From Streptomyces marincola (lineage in GTDB: Bacteria > Actinomycetota > Actinomycetes > Streptomycetales > Streptomycetaceae), in contig NZ_CP084541.1 in assembly GCF_020410765.1 (NCBI RefSeq), positions 4,359,001 through 4,423,000 on the forward strand: 64,000 nt of DNA, written 5' to 3'. Positions within the stretch are counted from its first letter, which is position 1. The number at the start of each line of letters is the position of its first letter. The notes below the pieces were generated by a model that ran no database searches, was not told where the DNA came from, and saw only the letters and a list, made by a program, of their open reading frames with translations. A program made the position numbers and the translations under genes. Below are positions 61,141 through 64,000 of this stretch, one piece after another.

Positions 61141-61183
61141 CGCGGGGCCCGGCACCGTACGTGGTACGGCACCGGGCCCCGCG
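61141..61183. terminator. Terminator after sucCD
   Basis: A 12-bp outer stem (61141–61152 with 61172–61183) and a 6-bp inner stem (CCGTAC/GTACGG) are separated by a CA/CA bulge, with a 3-base loop. It lies between the convergent sucD and sigma-like genes and can serve both. Confidence 0.75.
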
Positions 61184-61189
61184 CCGTGT

Positions 61190-61852
61190 TCAGCCGGTCA
61201 GCACGGCCGTGAGGGCGATCGACAGCACGGCCGTCGCGGCGAGCGCGAACGCCGCCCACGTGCGGCGGCGGGTGAGCCGTTCGCCCGCGGCGCGCAGGGT
61301 GGCGGGGCAGCCGGGGACGACCGGGTGGCCGGCCGCGAACTGCCGCAGCAGGTGCGCCAGCGCCACGCCCCGCTGCTCCTCCGCGGTGTCCGCGAGGCCG
61401 GGCAGCCGGGCGGCCAGCGCCTCGCGCGCCCCCAGCACCCGGCCGGCCGTGGCCCGGGTGCTCGCCTCGGTCTCGGCCGCGGTCTCCGAGAGGCCGAGGC
61501 CCACCCCGTCGTGCAGGATCAGGCTGCGCCGGTAGCTGCGGGGCAGGCTCAGCAGCGCTTCGAGCAGGACCCGGTCCTCAGGCGGCACCGCCCGCAGCTC
61601 CCCGCCGCGCCGCCCCGGCACCAGCTGGTGCCAGGGCGAGAGCGCGTACTCGTGCGTCGCGGCCCGCAGCCAGCCCGCCGGATCGGGGTCGACGGCCACC
61701 TCGGGCCAGCGTTCCCAGGCCCGGTGGAACGCGTGGACGACGGCCCGTTCCGCGAGCCCGCGACGGCCGCACAGCAGGAACGCCTGCCGGGTGAGCGGCG
61801 TGGCCTGGCGCACGTACAGCCGGTCGAACGCCGCGGCCGGGGTCCCGCTCAC
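61190..61852 (-). CDS. Sigma-region-4-like membrane-anchored protein
   Basis: This protein is about 220 residues. The middle (about 60–150) resembles a degenerate ECF sigma: ERAVVHAFHRAWERWPEV as a region-2-like helix, and LLSLPRSYRRSLILHDGVGL, with a region-4-like helix-turn-helix following. The C-terminus has one membrane helix (TWAAFALAATAVLSIALTAV), as in some membrane-tethered ECF-like proteins. The recognition motifs are poor, so it may not bind core polymerase. GTG 61852 (VSGTPAAAFDRLYVRQA) was chosen; an ATG at 61936 would add a Pro/Gly-rich stretch that looks non-coding. No anti-sigma gene is next to it. The function is unknown. Confidence 0.7.
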   Translation of the reverse strand: MSGTPAAAFDRLYVRQATPLTRQAFLLCGRRGLAERAVVHAFHRAWERWPEVAVDPDPAGWLRAATHEYALSPWHQLVPGRRGGELRAVPPEDRVLLEALLSLPRSYRRSLILHDGVGLGLSETAAETEASTRATAGRVLGAREALAARLPGLADTAEEQRGVALAHLLRQFAAGHPVVPGCPATLRAAGERLTRRRTWAAFALAATAVLSIALTAVLTG

Positions 61853-62030
61853 CCGTCCCGCCGCGACGGGCGGGCCGCGCGGCTCCCGGCCGGGCGGGCC
61901 GGGCGGGCCGGTCGAGTACGGTCCTCGGCACACCATCGGTATGTAAAAAGGTGCATACGCTTATATTGAGCGACACATCGGGGAAAACCGGTTACCCGCC
62001 CGTTCCGGGTGTTGTTGGCAGCATGGCCGC

Positions 62031-63536
62031 GTGCGACACGTTCTCCGGTACCTCGCCCCGCTCGGCGGTGCCCGCCGCCGCTGGTTCCTGGAGGGCATGC
62101 TCGCCGCCGGGCTCGGCCTCGCGGCGATCGCCGTGCTCGTCCTGCTGCTGTGGACCCTCTCGTCCCACCCGGACAGCGGCGTCGGCGGCGCGCTGCGCCT
62201 GGCCGCCGACCTGTGGCTGCTGGCCCACGGCGCCGACCTCACGCGTGCCGCGACGGACGGCGGGCCGCCGGCCCCCGTCGGTGTCACGCCGCTGCTGCTC
62301 ACCGTGCTGCCGCTGTGGCTGCTGCGCCGCGCGGTCGGCGTGTGCGACTGGTCGCCGCAGCCGGGCCAGGGCGCGCTCGCCGCGCTGTGGATCTCCTGCG
62401 GCTACCTCGCCGTCGCCGCGGCGGTCGTCCCGCACACCGCGCCCGCCGCCCTCTCCGCCGACCCGCTCAGCGCGCTCGCCCACCTGCCGCTGTTCGCGCT
62501 CGCCGTCACCCTCGCCGCCGCCTTCGCCATCAGCGGCCCGCCCCTCGCGGCGCCCGCCGACGGAACGGGCCCCTTCGACGGGCGCCGCCTCGTGGCCGCC
62601 GGGCGCATCGCGCTGACCGGCCTCGGCGCCTGCTGCGCCGCGGGGGCGCTGCTGTTCCTCCTCGGGTTCGCGCAGGGAGCCCACCGCGCGCAGGACGCGC
62701 TGGGACAGCTGGGCCCCGACTGGGCCGGCCGCCTCGCGGTGCTGTGCCTCGCCGTCGCCCTGCTGCCCAACGCCGTCGTGTGGGCCACGGCCTGGGGGCT
62801 CGGCCCCGGTTTCACGCTCGGCGCGGGCAGCGCCGTCACCCCGGCGGCCGTCACCGGGACCGCCCCCGACCTGCCGCCGTTCCCGCTGCTCGCCGCGCTG
62901 CCGGCCGGCGCGGCCTGGCCGTGGGCCGCCGCGCTCGTCCCGGTGGCCGCCGCCACGTCGGTGGCGTGGGCCACCGCGCGCGCCGCGGTGCCCGACCGCG
63001 GCCGGCGCGCCACCGCAGCGGGCTGGGGCGGCACCGTCCTGACCGTGCTGCTCGCCGGCTGCGGCGCCGGCGCCGCGCTCGGCCTGCTCGCGGCGCTGGC
63101 CGGCGGGCCGCTCGGCACCGGCGCGCTCGCCGCGTTCGGTCCTGATCCGGTGCCGACGGCCCTGGCCGCCGCCGTCTGGACCGCCGTGCCCGCCGTGCCG
63201 CTCGCCCTCGCGCTGCGCCTGTGGCGGCTGCGCCGGACGCGCTGGGCCAGGGCCGGCGCGGGCCGCGCCGTGGCGCGCGCCGCGCGGCTGCGCCCCACAC
63301 GCCGGCGCGAAGCGGCGCCGACCGGCGCGCGGCGCCGCTTCGCGCTCAGGCGCGGACGCCGCGGCCGGGCGCCCTCCGACGGCTGGCACACCACCGGTGC
63401 CCGCAGGACGCGCTGGGCGGCCCTCAAGAAGTCCTCGGGAACGCTCGTCCCCGAACTCCCCGACCCCGGGGACCCGGCGGGCCGCCCCGGCGCGTCCCGG
63501 CCGGCGGCCACCGACGAGCCCGCGCCCCGCCCCTGA
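62031..63536 (+). CDS. Polytopic membrane protein, DUF6350/PerM-like
   Basis: The 501-residue protein has about ten membrane helices (for example [24 protein letters not shown]-like [60 protein letters not shown]) and an Arg-rich C-terminal tail of about 120 residues. The layout matches the actinobacterial DUF6350 family, whose mycobacterial member PerM is linked to cell division and cell-wall control. The start is GTG 62031; no good ribosome site precedes it. It is divergent from the sigma-like gene; AT-rich DNA at about 61940–61970, with GTATG/CATAC arms, lies between them and may be a shared control region. Confidence 0.8.
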   Translation: MRHVLRYLAPLGGARRRWFLEGMLAAGLGLAAIAVLVLLLWTLSSHPDSGVGGALRLAADLWLLAHGADLTRAATDGGPPAPVGVTPLLLTVLPLWLLRRAVGVCDWSPQPGQGALAALWISCGYLAVAAAVVPHTAPAALSADPLSALAHLPLFALAVTLAAAFAISGPPLAAPADGTGPFDGRRLVAAGRIALTGLGACCAAGALLFLLGFAQGAHRAQDALGQLGPDWAGRLAVLCLAVALLPNAVVWATAWGLGPGFTLGAGSAVTPAAVTGTAPDLPPFPLLAALPAGAAWPWAAALVPVAAATSVAWATARAAVPDRGRRATAAGWGGTVLTVLLAGCGAGAALGLLAALAGGPLGTGALAAFGPDPVPTALAAAVWTAVPAVPLALALRLWRLRRTRWARAGAGRAVARAARLRPTRRREAAPTGARRRFALRRGRRGRAPSDGWHTTGARRTRWAALKKSSGTLVPELPDPGDPAGRPGASRPAATDEPAPRP

Positions 63537-63540
63537 ACGG

Positions 63541-63586
63541 CGGCGGGCCCCGGCGGAACGGGGAAACGTTCCGCCGGGGCCCGCCG
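63541..63586. terminator. Terminator between the PerM-like gene and the last gene
   Basis: A perfect 20-bp stem (63541–63560 with 63567–63586) closes a GGGAAA loop. It lies between two convergent genes and is the strongest hairpin in the window. Confidence 0.85.
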
Positions 63587-63604
63587 TTCAGGCGTACCGG
63601 CGCC

Positions 63605-64000
63605 TCAGTCCTGCTCGCCCAGTATCGAGCGGAGCTGGCTGGGCAGCAGCTCCTCGCACGTCTCGCGCGACGGGGTGGTCAGCGCGTCGCTCGTGCAGTC
63701 GAAGTAGTCCTTGTAGACCAGCTGAACGGTGTAGGTCGCCGCGACGATCATGAGCGCGGCCGAGGCCAGCACGATGCCCGACACCGCCGCCGCGAACTGC
63801 GGACGCGGCTCGCGCCCGCCCGGGCCCCGGCCGGCCCGGCCCCCGCCGCCCGGCGGCTCCGCCGCACCCGCACCCGCCGCGTCCGGCCGCCGCTCGCCGC
63901 CGTCCGCGGACTCCTTCGGCCCGCCGCGCAGCGCGCTGATGCCCCAGTACAGGGCGAGGGCGCCGAGCAGCAGCGCCAGCCACTCCCAGCCGAGCAGCCC
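63605..64000 (-). CDS. Membrane protein of unknown function, cut by the window end
   Basis: On the minus strand a frame is open from base 64000 to the stop at 63605 (131 residues visible, start beyond the window). It reads a hydrophobic segment (WEWLALLLGALALYWGISAL), a Gly/Ala/Pro-rich linker, a second helix (FAAAVSGIVLASAALMIVAA), then YTVQLVYKDYFDCTSDALTT and a short tail with CEELLPSQLRSILGEQD. The two Cys of the outer tail may form a disulfide. The frame with codon bias and membrane helices is this one; an overlapping frame with a start codon on the same strand reads as Arg/Ala/Gly noise. I do not know the family. Confidence 0.8.
   Translation of the reverse strand, partial: GLLGWEWLALLLGALALYWGISALRGGPKESADGGERRPDAAGAGAAEPPGGGGRAGRGPGGREPRPQFAAAVSGIVLASAALMIVAATYTVQLVYKDYFDCTSDALTTPSRETCEELLPSQLRSILGEQD

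Noticed and set aside
63588..63983. 131-codon minus-strand frame with a start codon at the window end
   Set aside because: It reads as Arg/Gly/Ala noise; the frame one base off has two membrane helices and a sensible tail and is open to the window edge.

Overview
The window is very GC-rich chromosomal DNA of a sporulating actinomycete, almost certainly Streptomyces or a close relative. The evidence is the whiD–bldM–ECF sigma–guaB–guaB-like order (the arrangement known from S. coelicolor), GTG starts, TTGAC-N17-TAGnnT style promoters, two CIRCE operators on groES-groEL, a perfect CebR operator before a secreted cellulase, and many secreted NlpC/P60 and M23 wall hydrolases. I see no rRNA, tRNA, insertion sequence, integrase or CRISPR array. 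Most of the window reads as core chromosome; one short stretch (about 27.5–33.4 kb) reads as accessory.

Layout. 0–5.6 kb: 3' part of tsaD, a coupled small ORF, a THUMP-like methyltransferase, a polysaccharide deacetylase, a pair of overlapping fluoride channel genes and an HSL-type esterase. 5.7–8.1 kb: groES-groEL under two CIRCE elements. 8.1–13.9 kb: short-chain dehydrogenase, then the developmental block whiD (divergent), bldM behind a BldN-type promoter, a ShbA-like ECF sigma, guaB and a guaB paralogue lacking the catalytic cysteine. 13.9–27.5 kb: Tat-exported DUF839 protein, a nucleotide-sugar-dehydrogenase-like protein without its catalytic Cys, glpD, a membrane Ser/Thr kinase followed by a membrane pseudokinase with a related ectodomain, an aldehyde dehydrogenase and an overlapping GMC oxidoreductase with a ferredoxin-type Cys cluster.

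27.5–33.4 kb (accessory): 840 bp of gene-free DNA with strong hairpins, a SUMF1-fold protein without the FGE cysteines, a decayed copy of a methyltransferase module, two XRE/TPR regulators, and an intact four-gene operon with 4-nt GTGA overlaps (two 60-aa proteins, an 85-aa protein, a PCMT-like methyltransferase). Its predicted promoter overlaps an inverted repeat. This is my best candidate for an undescribed system.

33.5–45.2 kb: chorismate mutase, preceded by a 31-codon ORF and a strong hairpin, divergent from guaA; a LuxR-type two-component system with a PspC-domain kinase, divergent from a PspC/LiaF-like membrane protein; DoxX, NlpC/P60 and a thioredoxin-fold protein without CxxC; a GH9 cellulase under CebR control. 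45.3–51.9 kb: a NACHT STAND ATPase with a leucine-rich-like C-terminus (defence candidate), a phosphotransferase, a second NlpC/P60 hydrolase and a DUF1707 protein. 51.9–64 kb: pcrA, membrane proteins, an M23 peptidase, icmB-like B12-binding subunit, sucC-sucD, a sigma-region-4-like protein, a PerM-like membrane protein and a gene cut by the window end. The start sites given are choices based on ribosome binding sites and family length; no alignment or search could be run.
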